Source of the DNA: Siphonodentalium dalli
Taxonomy: Eukaryota; Mollusca; Scaphopoda; Gadilida; Siphonodentaliidae
Length of the DNA stretch: 64,000 bases
NCBI GenBank assembly: GCA_032622095.1
Contig: CP136062.1
Coordinates: 142,370,351 to 142,434,350, forward strand
Direction of reading: 5' to 3'
Below, piece by piece: positions 46,130 to 53,398 of this stretch (positions are counted from its first letter, which is position 1; each line of letters begins with the position of its first letter). A model generated the notes under the pieces. That model saw only the letters and a list, made by a program, of their open reading frames with translations, was not told where the DNA came from and did not search any database. A program made the translations under genes and the position numbers.

Positions 46130-47047
46130 TACTAGATTGACTTAGTCTGTCTTGTCTGTCCTTTGTGGCATATATCTCCACCATGGGTTATCAGAACTAA
46201 ATGAAATTTTGTAAGGTTTGCCATCCGTTCTAGAGTTATCCTTCTTAGTTCATCTGGTAATAGTGTTTTGTTTTGTCCGTTCAGTCATGGGTTATCAAAT
46301 CTGAATGAAATTTGGTAAGGAGGTTTATTGGGGGTATACCATCACCAGAGATGCAACTTCTTGATATCTTCTGGTATAGAACATGTACAATTGTAATTTT
46401 ATAGAGTCAGATCGGATGCATAAATTTTATAAAAGTCTGTTAAACAACTACTGTATCATCAACAAGTGCTTGTAAAAATGGATAGATTTCGTTCTTATTT
46501 TCATTATTAATAACTATCAACAATAAGGAGATTTCGCATTTAAAACAATTGTTATGTAAATACTGTTAAAAGTGGCATTACCGATCAAACTCCCATTAGA
46601 TAACAAAGTTTAATCAAAACTTGACTGTAAACACTGGAAACGGTCAGAAGCATTGAAAAATATTCTGAAAAACATTTAGACCAGTTTAGACTAAAATATT
46701 TTAACTTAATAAGCGATCAGTGATGTTTGCTGACAAATCACTCTAATGGTTTTGTTTACATAACAATGGTTTCAACATGCAAAATTTCAGTATTGGAGAA
46801 TTATCAATAATTAATAAAACAACAAAGTTCTTCATGTTGATGTGTTTACAGACCTATATATTTTTGTACATTTACCAACTGCGAGTGCCGTGGGGATAAA
46901 TATCTCAGTAATTAGCTCATTATTCTTCATACTTACTTCCAGAGTGGGAAGAGAGTTGGACAGGATCTTAATAAAAGCCTGATGGATGTGCTAAAAGTTG
47001 ATGATCGAGAAGGTGCAAGGAAACAGAAAGTTGGCTTCCTTAGGTGA
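18644..47047 (+). CDS. EXOSC7: Exosome complex subunit RRP42 (EXOSC7), complete, 9 coding exons
   Basis: The product is one of six RNase PH-like subunits forming the hexameric ring of the RNA exosome, which threads RNA to catalytic subunits for 3'-5' processing and decay in nucleus and cytoplasm. In animals the ring is not itself catalytic. Coding exons: 18644-18700, 24028-24129, 27917-28011, 32995-33160, 35295-35365, 37935-38058, 41181-41239, 41875-41971, 46943-47047. All introns are GT-AG and join in frame to 876 nt, 291 codons plus stop, the same length as human EXOSC7. Hallmarks: HGVQ then DGRGCEDYR (RNase PH N-terminal motif), ETDVVSNSSGSAR, EILVGIKADLG, ATPEFEGRGGEDLG, CWILYIDVVLLECGGNLFDA, HVVDAS and GSLDPESIYAMIE. 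Introns are 0.6-5.9 kb and full of mobile elements. Confidence 0.97.
18701..19560. other. EXOSC7 intron 1, left part
   Basis: Positions about 19040-19265 hold irregular copies of a ~65-bp motif (GTAACCGTCAATGCAATATA, CAACGT/CGTCGTCGAGATAA). No exon is seen; short antisense ORFs here are shadows of this repeat. Confidence 0.35.
19570..20070 (+). repeat. Dispersed repeat E, copy 1
   Basis: It shares long stretches with 47742-48100 in the same orientation: GTGTTTCCGGTGACCCGCCC, GTGCCACCTGGAAAAATTCC, AATGAGTCATTAGCATAATT and GGACATAGA-TTTCTCAACATT. It is non-coding, in EXOSC7 intron 1. No termini could be defined. Confidence 0.6.
20710..21420. repeat. Tandem ~185-bp repeats with G/C homopolymer hairpins
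   Basis: Units beginning AGTTAATTTCTCGCCATTTC recur near 20737, 20908 and 21100. Two contain a long G run, GAGATACTCAGGCCTGG and a long C run, which can pair as a hairpin (20817-20875 and 20990-21065). A related G-rich block, 21304-21415, repeats GAAGATACCCAGG and GGTATCTCCCCCC. Run lengths may be unreliable in the assembly. It lies in EXOSC7 intron 1. Confidence 0.65.
21421..24027. other. EXOSC7 intron 1, right part, no gene seen
   Basis: Positions 22562-22680 are rich in GCCAGCCACGAAA-like words with partial inverted symmetry around GAGCCGGCT. Positions 22885-23045 carry two related copies of a sequence ending GGATGAAACTACTCA. ORFs (22630-22935 minus, 23507-23791 plus) show no domain. Nothing firm is supportable. 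Confidence 0.3.
24028..24129 (+). CDS. EXOSC7: EXOSC7 coding exon 2
   Basis: Residues 20-53, DNFREDGRGCEDYRRMEIE followed by TDVVSNSSGSARLRL. The acceptor is ATTTTATTCAAG and the donor is TTA|GTGGGT, a weak but valid GT. This exon carries the conserved RNase PH-fold DGR motif. Confidence 0.94.
24406..24805 (-). mobile_element. TTAA-bounded MITE, family A, inverted copy
   Basis: It has the same TTAACCCTTTACCCAAC termini and double-hairpin core as 897-1295 but in the opposite orientation (400 bp against 399 bp). Hairpins lie at about 24436-24504 and 24584-24652. It is inserted in EXOSC7 intron 2, 277 bp after exon 2. High similarity between the copies suggests recent spread. Confidence 0.85.
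24843..25330 (-). repeat. Dispersed repeat family D, reversed
   Basis: It begins TTAGCTCACCTGAGACGAAG, then a GTCTGTCCATCC-rich stretch, then reversed family D units (CAGATTTGTTCAAATG, CATAACTCTTTCCCTCCATA). It is the reverse of the copy at 16600-17140. It lies in EXOSC7 intron 2. Confidence 0.7.
25680..26420. repeat. ~150-bp tandem repeat array, family F
   Basis: About four units share AAACTTGGC-CAGATATTTAGTA, CATGGGAA-CTGTGCA, TGATTATGAGGTCC and GTGGAGTTATCCC. The block starts near TTATACCCCCTGTAACGAG followed by a GGGGGGTATA motif, and ends at a G run (26398-26416) followed by TATCC. A partly similar start follows the G run at 46089. It lies in EXOSC7 intron 2. Confidence 0.6.
26677..26862. 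mobile_element. TTAA-bounded MITE, family G, single hairpin
   Basis: The termini are TTAACCCTTTCATGA and its complement, 186 bp overall. The core hairpin, 26747-26817, reads GCCAATGTATTCTCTTATAT outward to AAGAGAATGCATTGGC and is clearly related to the hairpins of family A, although the termini differ. It lies in EXOSC7 intron 2. Confidence 0.8.
26881..27839 (-). mobile_element. 5'-truncated L1/Tx1-like LINE, flanked by target-site duplication
   Basis: An open frame from 27850 to 27224 (minus) encodes 208 residues of the C-terminal end of a LINE reverse-transcriptase polyprotein. It includes a zinc-binding zf-RVT-like module: FQFQINHNTLVTN, LCTLCGKENETIEHLLVTCH and the following tryptophan. 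The 3' UTR runs to a poly-A tail (17-18 T on the plus strand from 26880). The 13-14-bp sequence GACCATCTCATCT occurs at 26868-26880 and again at 27840-27852, the expected target-site duplication. The first few codons of the frame fall in flanking DNA. The frame is intact, so the insertion is fairly young. It ends 77 bp before EXOSC7 exon 3. Confidence 0.85.
27917..28011 (+). CDS. EXOSC7: EXOSC7 coding exon 3
   Basis: Residues 54-84 plus two bases of C85: SNTEILVGIKADLGVPDADK then PNIGKLEFFVD. The acceptor is CTCATTTTCAG and the donor is TG|GTAAGT, phase 2. Confidence 0.96.
28012..28310. other. EXOSC7 intron 3, start
   Basis: A short intronic stretch with a partial inverted pair (CTCTCTAAACCGACCACC and GGTTTAGAGAGGTG near 28053-28106). 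No other feature is seen before the satellite. Confidence 0.4.
28311..30865 (+). repeat. 31-bp satellite array, 83 units
   Basis: The monomer is GTCCAGTCATCGCAGGCCTG followed by ATTAAGACATC, 31 bp. The 2,555-bp array fits 81 full units plus two 22-bp units in which TGATTAAGACATCG is replaced by GGAAG (at 29164 and 30240). These short units are exactly 1,076 bp apart. So are the rare variants TAGTCC (29261, 30337) and TCTTCGC (29331, 30407), which shows a higher-order duplication. Each monomer has two CpGs and an AGGCCT palindrome; common variants are CpG to TpG. It lies inside EXOSC7 intron 3. Confidence 0.95.
30873..31040 (+). repeat. Dispersed repeat H, copy 1
   Basis: It shares ordered blocks with 48400-48620: GACATGGCCCATTCA-GCTTC, TATAAGATAG-TTGACAAATA, CCATGG and CACAGAAGT. 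It is non-coding. The copy here is shorter. Confidence 0.5.
31041..31600. other. Intronic, nothing recognised
   Basis: Between repeat H and the LINE 3' end I see only short ORFs without domains (31199-31381 plus, 31360-31554 minus). Confidence 0.3.
31601..32866 (-). pseudogene. 5'-truncated CR1/L2-like LINE with reverse transcriptase, frameshifted
   Basis: The minus-strand frame 32861-31908 encodes RT core motifs in order: LLDLSAAIDAV (motif A, with F to I beside the aspartate), GVPQGSCLGP (motif B), YADDTQIY (catalytic motif C) and QLHWLPVEYRI (thumb). A frameshift near 31925 moves the rest (FGDRAFSFAVPQLWNSIPPH to LKTYLFD) into frame 31933-31727. The 3' end has AGCGCTATACAAATTAATTA and a (TTGTA)n tail at about 31601-31620, typical of the CR1/L2 group. 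The 5' side is truncated just before motif A. It is dead, antisense in EXOSC7 intron 3. Confidence 0.88.
32995..33160 (+). CDS. EXOSC7: EXOSC7 coding exon 4
   Basis: It completes C85 and encodes residues 86-140: SANATPEFEGRGGEDLGTAI, then to CWILYIDVV. The acceptor is TTATTTTTTCAG and the donor is GTG|GTGAGA, phase 0. The exon's 3' end and donor are repeated three more times just downstream (see the 49-bp repeat). Confidence 0.96.
33135..33318 (+). repeat. 49-bp tandem repeat copying exon 4 end and splice donor
   Basis: Four copies (GCTGGA or GTTGGA at 33135, 33184, 33233, 33281; periods 49, 49, 48) of a unit spanning the last ~26 exon bases, the donor GTGAGA and ~20 intron bases (AAAATTAACTCTTTC). 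The first copy is the coding one. Donor-like GTGAGA is kept in all four. Using copies 2-4 adds 49, about 98 and about 149 bases and breaks the reading frame. Confidence 0.9.
33318..33656 (+). mobile_element. TTAA-bounded dispersed repeat, family C
   Basis: It starts GTAAAGACATATTATGGACT (degenerate TTAAAG end) and ends GTGTTTCACATCACTTTAA. It is opposite in orientation to 10013-10387. Its right-hand TTAA (33653-33656) is also the left-hand TTAA of the following family B MITE. Confidence 0.7.
33653..33905 (+). mobile_element. TTAA-bounded MITE, family B
   Basis: The termini are TTAACTCTTTCTTTACTAAA and TTTAGTATAGAAAGGATTAA, 253 bp. The core inverted pair is GTTCAGATAATAAG and TTATTATCTGAA. 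It directly abuts the family C repeat, sharing the TTAA. Confidence 0.78.
34231..34698. mobile_element. Nested fold-back/TIR element, ~470 bp
   Basis: The outer arms match over about 55 bp (GTGGGGAATCACGTGGTTT, GATGAGTATCA and ATTCAAAATGGC against the complement at 34650-34698). A second inverted pair lies inside at 34410-34495 (CTGACCAAAGTTG...CAACTTTGGTCA). No transposase is present and the target-site duplication is unclear. It lies in EXOSC7 intron 4. Confidence 0.65.
34700..35294. other. EXOSC7 intron 4, right part
   Basis: AT-rich, no feature recognised before the exon 5 acceptor TATTTTCCAG. Confidence 0.35.
35295..35365 (+). CDS. EXOSC7: EXOSC7 coding exon 5
   Basis: Residues 141-163 plus two bases of K164: LLECGGNLFDASSIAVKAAL then HNT. 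The donor is AA|GTAAGA, phase 2. ECGGNLFDA is a signature shared by RRP42-type exosome subunits. Confidence 0.96.
35470..36449. repeat. Diverged repeat block related to 36600-36960
   Basis: It shares TTGTTATCCT, CTTCTGATTG-GTGTCACATG, TAAACCCCACTGTA (also near 40230) and GGTTAATTTGCATA-like words with 36600-36960. This suggests a duplicated older element around the fold-back at 36450-36616. No coding content. Confidence 0.4.
36450..36616. repeat. Long fold-back element, ~79-bp arms
   Basis: The arms run from GATAACAATATACAGTTATC on the left to its complement at 36597-36616, with few mismatches, and a short GC-rich loop around 36530. Each arm carries CGCCCGC and GACATTCCAGGT-type words. A decayed copy lies at about 37498-37625. 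It lies in EXOSC7 intron 5. Confidence 0.85.
37498..37625. repeat. Decayed copy of the long fold-back
   Basis: It keeps GATAACAAAACTGTTGTC, GTGAGACATGGAGATTTGTC, TAGAATGTCACCCTGGCGGG and CGACAAATCTGTGTCGCACT, matching both arms of 36450-36616 with substitutions and a shortened right side. Confidence 0.65.
37935..38058 (+). CDS. EXOSC7: EXOSC7 coding exon 6
   Basis: It completes K164 and encodes residues 165-205: IPTVTVTDEDDGNKEISVPD then to CPCITTLNK. The acceptor is TTTCTGCAG and the donor is AAA|GTATGT, phase 0. Confidence 0.96.
38059..39355. other. EXOSC7 intron 6, left part
   Basis: Positions 39095-39355 contain two related ~110-bp units (ACCAGGATTTTCACTA, TTTGATAAAT, CATTTTCAGAAGCTTTGG). 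Otherwise AT-rich with no exon seen. Confidence 0.4.
39356..40675. mobile_element. Non-autonomous hAT-type element with 8-bp TSD
   Basis: The termini are TAGAGCTGAAACGGTT on the left and AACCGTTTCAGCTCTA on the right, 1,320 bp. It is flanked by the 8-bp direct repeat ATAATTTT (39348-39355 and 40676-40683). An 8-bp target duplication and a TAGAGCTG-type TIR are hallmarks of hAT elements. The subterminal regions are rich in AACCGGTTAACC words. No hAT transposase frame is visible. It lies in EXOSC7 intron 6. Confidence 0.88.
41181..41239 (+). CDS. EXOSC7: EXOSC7 coding exon 7
   Basis: Residues 206-224 plus two bases of R225: IGHNHVVDASQKEEDCSLA. The acceptor is CATCTTTCAG and the donor is AG|GTATAT, phase 2. 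HVVDAS-EE is conserved in RRP42. Confidence 0.95.
41240..41874. other. EXOSC7 intron 7
   Basis: The shortest intron of the gene. Positions 41476-41700 resemble a fragment of a mollusc-style dispersed repeat (TATGCCCATTTGTGTAATCA, CTGTCTTGCCGTCTCTCC, TTATGGCCC). No termini are defined. Confidence 0.35.
41875..41971 (+). CDS. EXOSC7: EXOSC7 coding exon 8
   Basis: It completes R225 and encodes residues 226-257: LMMGVTQEGSICAMKVEGSG then SLDPESIYAMIE. The acceptor is TTCTTGACAG and the donor is GAG|GTAAAA, phase 0. Confidence 0.96.
42160..43150 (+). repeat. Dispersed repeat family D, long copy
   Basis: Several ~160-bp units carry GAGTTATGGCCCTGGCTTCG, CATTTGAACAAATCTGAATG and GGGAACATCCACACCAAATA. 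A GGACGGACGAGGAGTGATGA end lies at about 42655-42680, then a second partial run to 43150. The start (GTTAAATCTAAAACAAAAAA) matches 16590. It lies in EXOSC7 intron 8. Confidence 0.7.
43290..44890. repeat. Repeat block with GGGGACCTCATTCTG hairpins
   Basis: The motif pair CAGAATGAGGTCCC and GGGGACCTCATTCTG (with TGAATTTA/AAATTCACC inside) brackets hairpins at about 43293-43381. The words recur near 43655, 43830, 44310 and 44840. CAGAAGATGAGG-CTAAGCAGAAT recurs at 43562, 44217 and 44748, giving irregular ~600-bp units. A C run lies at 43709-43730. It lies in EXOSC7 intron 8. Confidence 0.6.
43951..44190 (+). repeat. 120-bp direct tandem duplication, nearly identical
   Basis: GAAGTCCTACAGTTGAAGTT starts at 43951 and again at 44071. 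The two 120-bp copies are identical through GACATTGAAACTGAACAGGT and differ only in an A-run length and after it. This is either a very recent duplication or an assembly artefact. Confidence 0.9.
45390..45870 (+). repeat. Dispersed repeat family D
   Basis: Three ~150-bp units carry AGTTATGTCCCTGGCTCTGC, CATTTGAACAAATCTGAAC and CCAAATAT-AGCTAAATCGGC. It ends GTGATGACTATAGCTCCACC. It lies in EXOSC7 intron 8. Confidence 0.65.
46089..46345. repeat. Poly-G run and short repeat
   Basis: A G run of about 36 bp (46091-46126) is followed by TTATACTAGATTGACTTAGT and two units carrying CATGGGTTATCA and AATGAAATTTTGTAAGG/TTTGGTAAGG. It resembles the start of family F at 25690. It lies in EXOSC7 intron 8. 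Confidence 0.5.
46346..46942. other. EXOSC7 intron 8, right end
   Basis: AT-rich and without recognised features up to the acceptor ACTTACTTCCAG. Confidence 0.35.
46943..47047 (+). CDS. EXOSC7: EXOSC7 coding exon 9 (C terminus)
   Basis: Residues 258-291 and stop: SGKRVGQDLNKSLMDVLKVD then to RKQKVGFLR and TGA. The ending RQKVGFLG of vertebrate EXOSC7 corresponds to KQKVGFLR here. Confidence 0.96.
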   Translation, partial: SGKRVGQDLNKSLMDVLKVDDREGARKQKVGFLR

Positions 47048-47212
47048 CACAGATACCCCTCTAACAATCTGGGAATCTCATTGAATGTCACAAAATGTGG
47101 GAAAAGAGGATTCTGCCATCATATCAGATTGATACTCAACTGAGAGGAATATTATGCTTCAACTTCTCATTGATAGAATGAGTAGTCTATCGAGTTTAGC
47201 AAAATCTTGACA

Positions 47213-47483
47213 AATAAACTACTGAGTTATAAACAGGCATATTGAATCATTCATATGCTTGGTCTTCCGATTGTTTTCCATACCTCTATCAGACTGTATA
47301 TGTATTATCATAGGCTGAACTGTCAAACATCACCAATCATGGCATTGGATTCTATTTGTTATATCTCATTTTAAGACAGTTACCATTTATCAGACCACAT
47401 CTGAATGTGAATAGTCTGTGTTTGTTATTCTGTTACTCAATGTAAACTGAATTAAACACTTATATGTCAGATGAACTAATAAA
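47213..47483 (+). promoter_or_regulatory. Candidate EXOSC7 polyadenylation signals
   Basis: AATAAA occurs at 47213-47218 and 47478-47483, 166 and 431 bp after the stop codon. The second is followed by T/G-rich sequence (TTTGTTTCTGTATGAG). Either could end the mRNA. No transcript data are available here. Confidence 0.5.
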
Positions 47484-47557
47484 TTTGTTTCTGTATGAGA
47501 TGAAAGACTTACAATCACTCCCTTTTGTAATATTACCTGATCCTGTTATGCATATCT

Positions 47558-47685
47558 TTAACCCTTTCTTTACTAAATACTGTTGACAAGTATTATTTCT
47601 CTTAGGAAATGTTCAGATAATAAGTTCAACAAACTGCAGGATTAAACTTATTATCTGAACATCATTTACTGGGAATGAGTTGAAA
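47558..47685 (+). mobile_element. Truncated family B MITE
   Basis: It starts TTAACCCTTTCTTTACTAAA and carries the core GTTCAGATAATAAGTTCAAC and CTTATTATCTGAACAT, but the right terminus is missing and the left interior is deleted. It lies just downstream of EXOSC7. Confidence 0.65.
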
Positions 47686-47741
47686 CAAGCGATTCAAAGG
47701 AAATAGCTTATTTGTTTAAAATAGGCCTCTTCATAACATTA

Positions 47742-48100
47742 TAAGGCCAAAAAAAAGACCTGTGTTTCCGGTGACCCGCCCGCCCCTATATCGGAGCCCT
47801 CAACAGTTTTCATTTTGCAAAATTAGTACGCATCCGGTTTTATTATCGTGCCACCTGGAAAAATTCCATGTTCAATTAATTTAAATTTTAATTCAATGAG
47901 TCATTAGCATAATTCAGTTAATTAACACTATAAATATTGCTCACAAGATACATCAAACATCCAAAAATGGGAATTTCATCGCAAAATAACGGACTACCAC
48001 CGTAGTACCGTTACTTCGAAAATACGGAACATGATATTGGTTAAAATAATTTAAATGAGTTTTGGACATAGACTTTCTCAACATTACCTAGATAAATAAG
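47742..48100 (+). repeat. Dispersed repeat E, copy 2
   Basis: It matches 19570-20070 over GTGTTTCCGGTGACCCGCCC, CACCTGGAAAAATTCCATG, AATGAGTCATTAGCATAATT and GGACATAGACTTTCTCAACA. Non-coding. Confidence 0.6.
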
Positions 48101-48399
48101 AAGAGTGATAGGTAGCCATTAAAAGATGTAACACTAGTATGAATGCAAACATTGAGCATTTGTGGGAGGGTGGTGATTTTTTAAGCAGGTTGAATATTTT
48201 TCACAAACTCATGCTTTCACACAGCATGCTTTCACACAGCATGCTATTATGGGATAGCCACTGCAATATGGAGTGAACTGTAAATACTCACTTATATCAA
48301 GATCATATTTAGGACTGTTAATTTGAATATAATAGTGTTAACTAGTAATAGCAACATGACATAACAGCCTTCCTGACTATTAATTTAACACAGTTGTTT

Positions 48400-48620
48400 T
48401 TAAACGCACATGGCTCATTCAAGCTTCCAAATTTTGTCTACATAATTTTGGAAGGAAGTATAAGATAGATTGACAAATAAACGAAATATCAACATACTAG
48501 TAACACCTGCATATATGCTATAAAGTATTTTTAACGGCTACATAACAAATATTGTCCATGGCCATAGCCATTTTCCAGCTGTTTTCAATTTTTCCCACAG
48601 AAGTGACTAGCAAGGAATGC
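48400..48620 (+). repeat. Dispersed repeat H, copy 2
   Basis: It is a longer version of 30873-31040, with ACATGGCTCATTCAAGCTTC, TATAAGATAGATTGACAAAT and CACAGAAGTGACTAGC. Non-coding. Confidence 0.5.
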
Positions 48621-50659
48621 TCTATTCTGTTCAATAAAACAATAAATTACACTATATTCTAATAGAATCTACTTAGTTTTATTATTGTATAGTCAATTAC
48701 AAACAAGGAGAAGTAGGCTTGGGGGTGGCATTCATATTTATTTTGAGAAAAGTTGAAAATAAAATGAAAAAATAAATTAAATGAAAAGCCCCTATTTTTT
48801 TCTTGCACGTCACCATAAACACAGGTATATTTTTGTTTGGCCTAATTCAATACTAAAATCTCATACTAACTATTTATTTGCCACCTTTACTATTATCTTA
48901 TTAATGTAATGCATACATATGGCTTCTATATTATAATTATTGATTGTGGTGATCAATATCCTTGGGTGTGTCCAATATGGGGCGAGTTTGTATGGTGGTA
49001 AGTAAGGTGCTGTGTATTGCAATACATCTTTATTAAAGACTGGCGGATAAAACTCTAATCTGTGTAATGTACATGTAATTAATTCACAAATTGGCATGGT
49101 TGTTGCCTTATTGGAATGACATTTGGTCCACCTTGGATAAGAAGGATCCAGTCTGTATTTGACCACAATTGGTTTACCACCCAAATTGACCCAATACTTT
49201 TACTTTCGATTGTTTTAATTACCTTAAACAGTAAGATGTTGAATTACTGAAGATATAGTTGACCAGTAATAACATATTGATAAAACATAGTTTATTTGGA
49301 ATGATCAAAATGTATATCAGGTCATTGAACAGTTGTAATTATAACATGGTTTGCTTGGCCACGGGGGTAAACAAATCATGTAATCGACTAATCGTAGTTC
49401 TAATTTTGCGGTATTGCTATTATTAGACCGGGGAAAATCCCATGTGTTTCAGTTTTGAGTGACTTGACAATTTAGTGTTATACCTCTTGAGTCGTATTGC
49501 CGCATCAAAATCAATGACCGTGTGGTGATCTAATTTCCCCAGCAAAAGTTCAAAGAGGCATAATAAATACCACAAACACGGCCGCATTTGTGGGTAGCCA
49601 ACAGTCATCAATAATTATTAAATGGTTATTCTATCACAATTGCCCAAATATCAGTATATTATTATATATAAGTGTATGTCAAGTCATTGTCGGCACACGC
49701 AATGCCACACATACTGAACATTGGTCGACCGTGATCACCGATATGCGAGGAATATTCTCTGACCGAGGTGAGTGGGTAGGAGCTCACCTTAAAAATTGTT
49801 TAGGTCAAACAAGGCACATGAGCAATTGCTCGCCTCTTATGAAGAAAAAACATTTGAGAACATAGTTTCCCCAAGACAAACAGCCTCATTCCGTGGCCAT
49901 CGGTATTATTATCCAATGACCATCGATACTTTAGTCGCCGCGAATAATTACTATCTCCACAAATAGACCATCTTATATTTGGATTTATGTTGTATGGCTT
50001 ACTAACACGTATTTACCGCAGATCTGCAGCGCAGTTCTGTGATGGTAAAGGTGAGAAGGATAGATATGATCACAGACTGTGAAGCTTAGACAGATATGGC
50101 CCAAGACCCCTGGACCGATGTCAACCAAATTTGGTGTGGCTACTTAGGGATACCCCAGCAGATGTTATTTTAAGGGGGTTCATTTTTTTTCTTCAAAATT
50201 TTGATTTCAAACAAATATTCATTTGTCTGTTATTTTTGTTTTGTTGTTAAATTGAGCAATTAATTCAATCTACACCAAAAAGAGATCAAATATTTTTTTT
50301 TAATCAAAATTAAAAAACAGTTTTTAAATCAAATTTTTTTTAAACTCAACGCATTTATAACATCTGCCAAGTCACCACACCAAATTTCGTTGAAATCGTT
50401 CAGGGGTTGGCAGGGTCTGGGAGAAAAATTGAGCACAGACATATAATGAAACCATTCGTGGGTTGTTCATAGGGTTCTGGTATTTTGACGTGAAATTCGT
50501 AAGCAAACTCTGAATGCCTTCATTTCACTTCAATTCACGGCGTAAAAATTGATGTCGGCAATTTGCCAAGAGTTCCCGCTTAAATAATTCCCGCTGCGTT
50601 GAGTGGAATGAGGCCGATTCGTCTTGGTGCAGGGGGTACTGTATATCTTTAAAAATAGT
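48621..50659. other. Intergenic; one unassigned ORF
   Basis: The minus-strand frame 49199-48870 is open for 110 codons (KYWVNLGGKPIVVKYRLDPS onward) but begins without a good ATG, turns AT-rich at its end and matches nothing I know, so it may be chance or a fragment. Positions 49770-49830 carry a GGAGCTCACCTTAAAAATTG motif. Positions 50040-50450 have repeat-like phrases (CACCACACCAAATTTCGTTG). No gene is supported. Confidence 0.35.
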
Positions 50660-51788
50660 TTAACTCTTTCACTGCCGGTCGCGACTTGAGTCGAATTACC
50701 CATACACTGCCGATCGCGACTTGAGTCGAATCCTGACACCTTCGAACCGTAACATCAATCCATGGGAAGTAACTCTATATTACTCTGTGAAAACAGTGTA
50801 TGTGATGTAATCAATTTTGTACCGAGAAACTCCCGGTTTATTTTTTTATATTTCGGGATGTCGGTCATCTTGTTTTGTGATTAAGTGGTTGTGGTCACGT
50901 GACCCTCCTGGTATGGGAGGTATTTTCCATTCCACAGAGACCAATACCTACCTGCATACCAAGTTTCAGGAATATACCTCTGCATATACAAAAGTTATTG
51001 CGAAATACCCAATAATATATGTATTTAGCAGAAATATACTAACTTGTTTTCGGTTCTCAATACTAACACCAACTTACATAGCAAATTTCGTCAAAATATC
51101 TCTGCAGATACAAAAGTTATTGAGAAATAATGAATTTTCCTTATATTTCGGTGTGGTGGCCATCTTGTTTTGAGATCAGGTGGTCACGGTCTCGTGACCC
51201 TCATGTGGTCACGGTCTCGTGACCCAGGCAGACTGAGAAGTGCTTTCAATTCGCAAGTCCAATATCTAACTGTGCACCAAGTTTCACGAACAAAAAGTTA
51301 TTGAGAAATACCCAATCAATATGTATTTAGCAGCAATATACTAACATCTTATATTTCGTGATGGTGGCCATCTTGTTTTGTAGTCACATGATCGTGGTCA
51401 CGTGAAATGTGACACTGGCGGACTAGAACATATTTTCTATTCCCAATACTGATACCTACTTACAGACCAACTTTCATTAAAATATCTCTAGAAATACAAA
51501 AGTTATTGAGAAATACTGAAATTTTCTTATATTTTGGGGTGGTGGCCATCTTGTTTGTGGTCACGTGATCGTGGTCACGTGACAATGGTGGACTGGGGCG
51601 TGTTTTCGATTCCCCAGACCAATACCTACATGCATACCAAGTTTCATGAAAATAGTTTGGCAGATACAAAAGTTATTGAGAAATACCCAATCCATATGTA
51701 TTTAGCAGCAATATGCTACATGTATATGTATAGTATGCTTGGCCGTAGCAGACCTGTCTGTGGTGCTGCATGGCAGTGAAAGAGTTAA
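50660..51788. mobile_element. TTAA-bounded element, 1,129 bp, with internal tandem units
   Basis: The termini are TTAACTCTTTCACTGCC and GGCAGTGAAAGAGTTAA, with flanking TTAA. After a short GCGACTTGAGTCGAAT palindromic pair (50685-50730), the interior holds about four units of ~170-270 bp with GGTGGCCATCTTGTTTTG, TGGTCACGTGA, CCAATACCTAC and AAAGTTATTGAGAAATA. No transposase is present. It is probably a piggyBac-like non-autonomous element that captured a tandem repeat. Confidence 0.8.
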
Positions 51789-52257
51789 TAACATCTGTGT
51801 TGGATGCTGCAAAGTTCCCATAACAAAAATGGCTCTTCCTATTGTTTTGCAACAACCAGAGCAGTTACTAAGTTATTTAACACTCCCATGACTGGAGCTT
51901 CTTGAAATTTTGCGAAAACCCTGTGCCAATGCATTTGTAAATAATTAGTTAAAAAGAAAAAAATAATAATGGGTTTCTGAGGTGTTTCTTTTGGGAATGG
52001 TGGTCATCCCAATCGCTCCATATGCTGTCCGAATGCTTGTTATTAACATGAAGCATTGTTCAAGAGTAATCTCCTAAATAGGTGGACAGTCCAATGTGAA
52101 TACCCAGTACTGTTCTTTAAATGGTAAAATAAGCAGGAATATAATAATTAAAAACAAGAGGTGGCATCAGAGATGCTGTGTCTCGTATTCGGTGGATTAC
52201 CGCCGGTGGCTACCGCCAATTGGTGTGCATCAGTATCGGTAGACTAATTAATAGGTA

Positions 52258-53100
52258 AAATCGAAAAATGACTAATTAAGGGCCATAACTCCATCAAATT
52301 TTATCGGGCCAGGCTGGTTTTCGAACTCATCCGAAATATTCTTGGCAAGTATGTCTATTCCAAATTTTAAACAAATCGGAGGACGTTTGTTGAAGTTATC
52401 GCGCTAACGAGCTAAAAATTCACGAAAAATGACTTAATTAAGGGCCATAACTCTATCAAATTTTATTGGGCCAGGCTGGTTTTCGAACTCGTCCAGGATA
52501 TTATTGGAAGACACTTTAATATACCAAATTTTAGTTGAATCGGATGACGTTTGTCGAAGTTATCGCGCTAACGAGCTCAAAATTCGTACAAAATGACTAC
52601 TTAAGGACCATAACTCTATCAAATTTTATCGGACCGGGCCGGTTTTCTAACTTGTCCGAGGTATTCTTGGGAGACACCTATATATCAAAATTTCAATCAA
52701 ATAGGATGATGTTTGTTAAATTATCGCGCTAACGAGCTGAAAATTTGTGAAAAAATGACTAATTAAGGACCATAACTCTATCAAATTTTATCGGACCAGG
52801 CCGGTTTTTGAACTCGTCCGAGATATTCTTGGGAGACACCTATATACCAAATTTCAATCAAATCGGATAACGTTTGTTGAAGTTATCGCGCTAACGAGCT
52901 GAAAATTCGTGAAAAATGACTAATTAAGGGCCATAACTCTATCAAATTTTATCGGACCAGGCCGGTTTTCGAACTCGTCCGAGATATTCTTGGGAGACAC
53001 CTATATCCAAATTTCAATCGAATCAGATAACGTTTGTTGAAGTTGTCGCGCTAACGAGCCTAAAATCACTGAAAAATGGCAAAGGGCCATAACTCTGTAA
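52258..53100 (+). repeat. Tandem array of ~160-bp units, family I
   Basis: About five and a half units each contain AATTAAGGGCCATAACTCTA, ATTTTATCGGACCAGGC, GGTTTTCGAACTCGTCC, TTCTTGGGAGACACC and TTATCGCGCTAACGAGC. The array is followed by CCCGCC/CCGCCCG-rich sequence at 53160-53195. Long non-coding array; the ORF in one unit is incidental. Confidence 0.8.
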
Positions 53101-53398
53101 TAAATGTGCGGACGAACCTGATTTTTTGTCTGCAGCTTACATGCTTATGTACTCACACCGCCCGCCAGTCCGCTGCCCGCCCGCCCGTCCCTCATCAAAC
53201 TTTGAAAAAAAACTCGACTAATAACATTAACTGTTTAAGTTAAATTTATTTGTTGCATCTAACAATCATTTCATAATTATTTAATGTAACAATAAATTCA
53301 TATTACTGTATCTAACAATTGTTTCATAATCAGTGACTGGTGAAATATTTAAAAAACATTTGGAAAAAAGTTCACTAAAATGCATATTCATATACGTG

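Noticed and set aside
48870-49199. 110-codon minus-strand frame as a gene
   Set aside because: No ATG start, no known domain, AT-rich end; kept only as a note in the intergenic entry.
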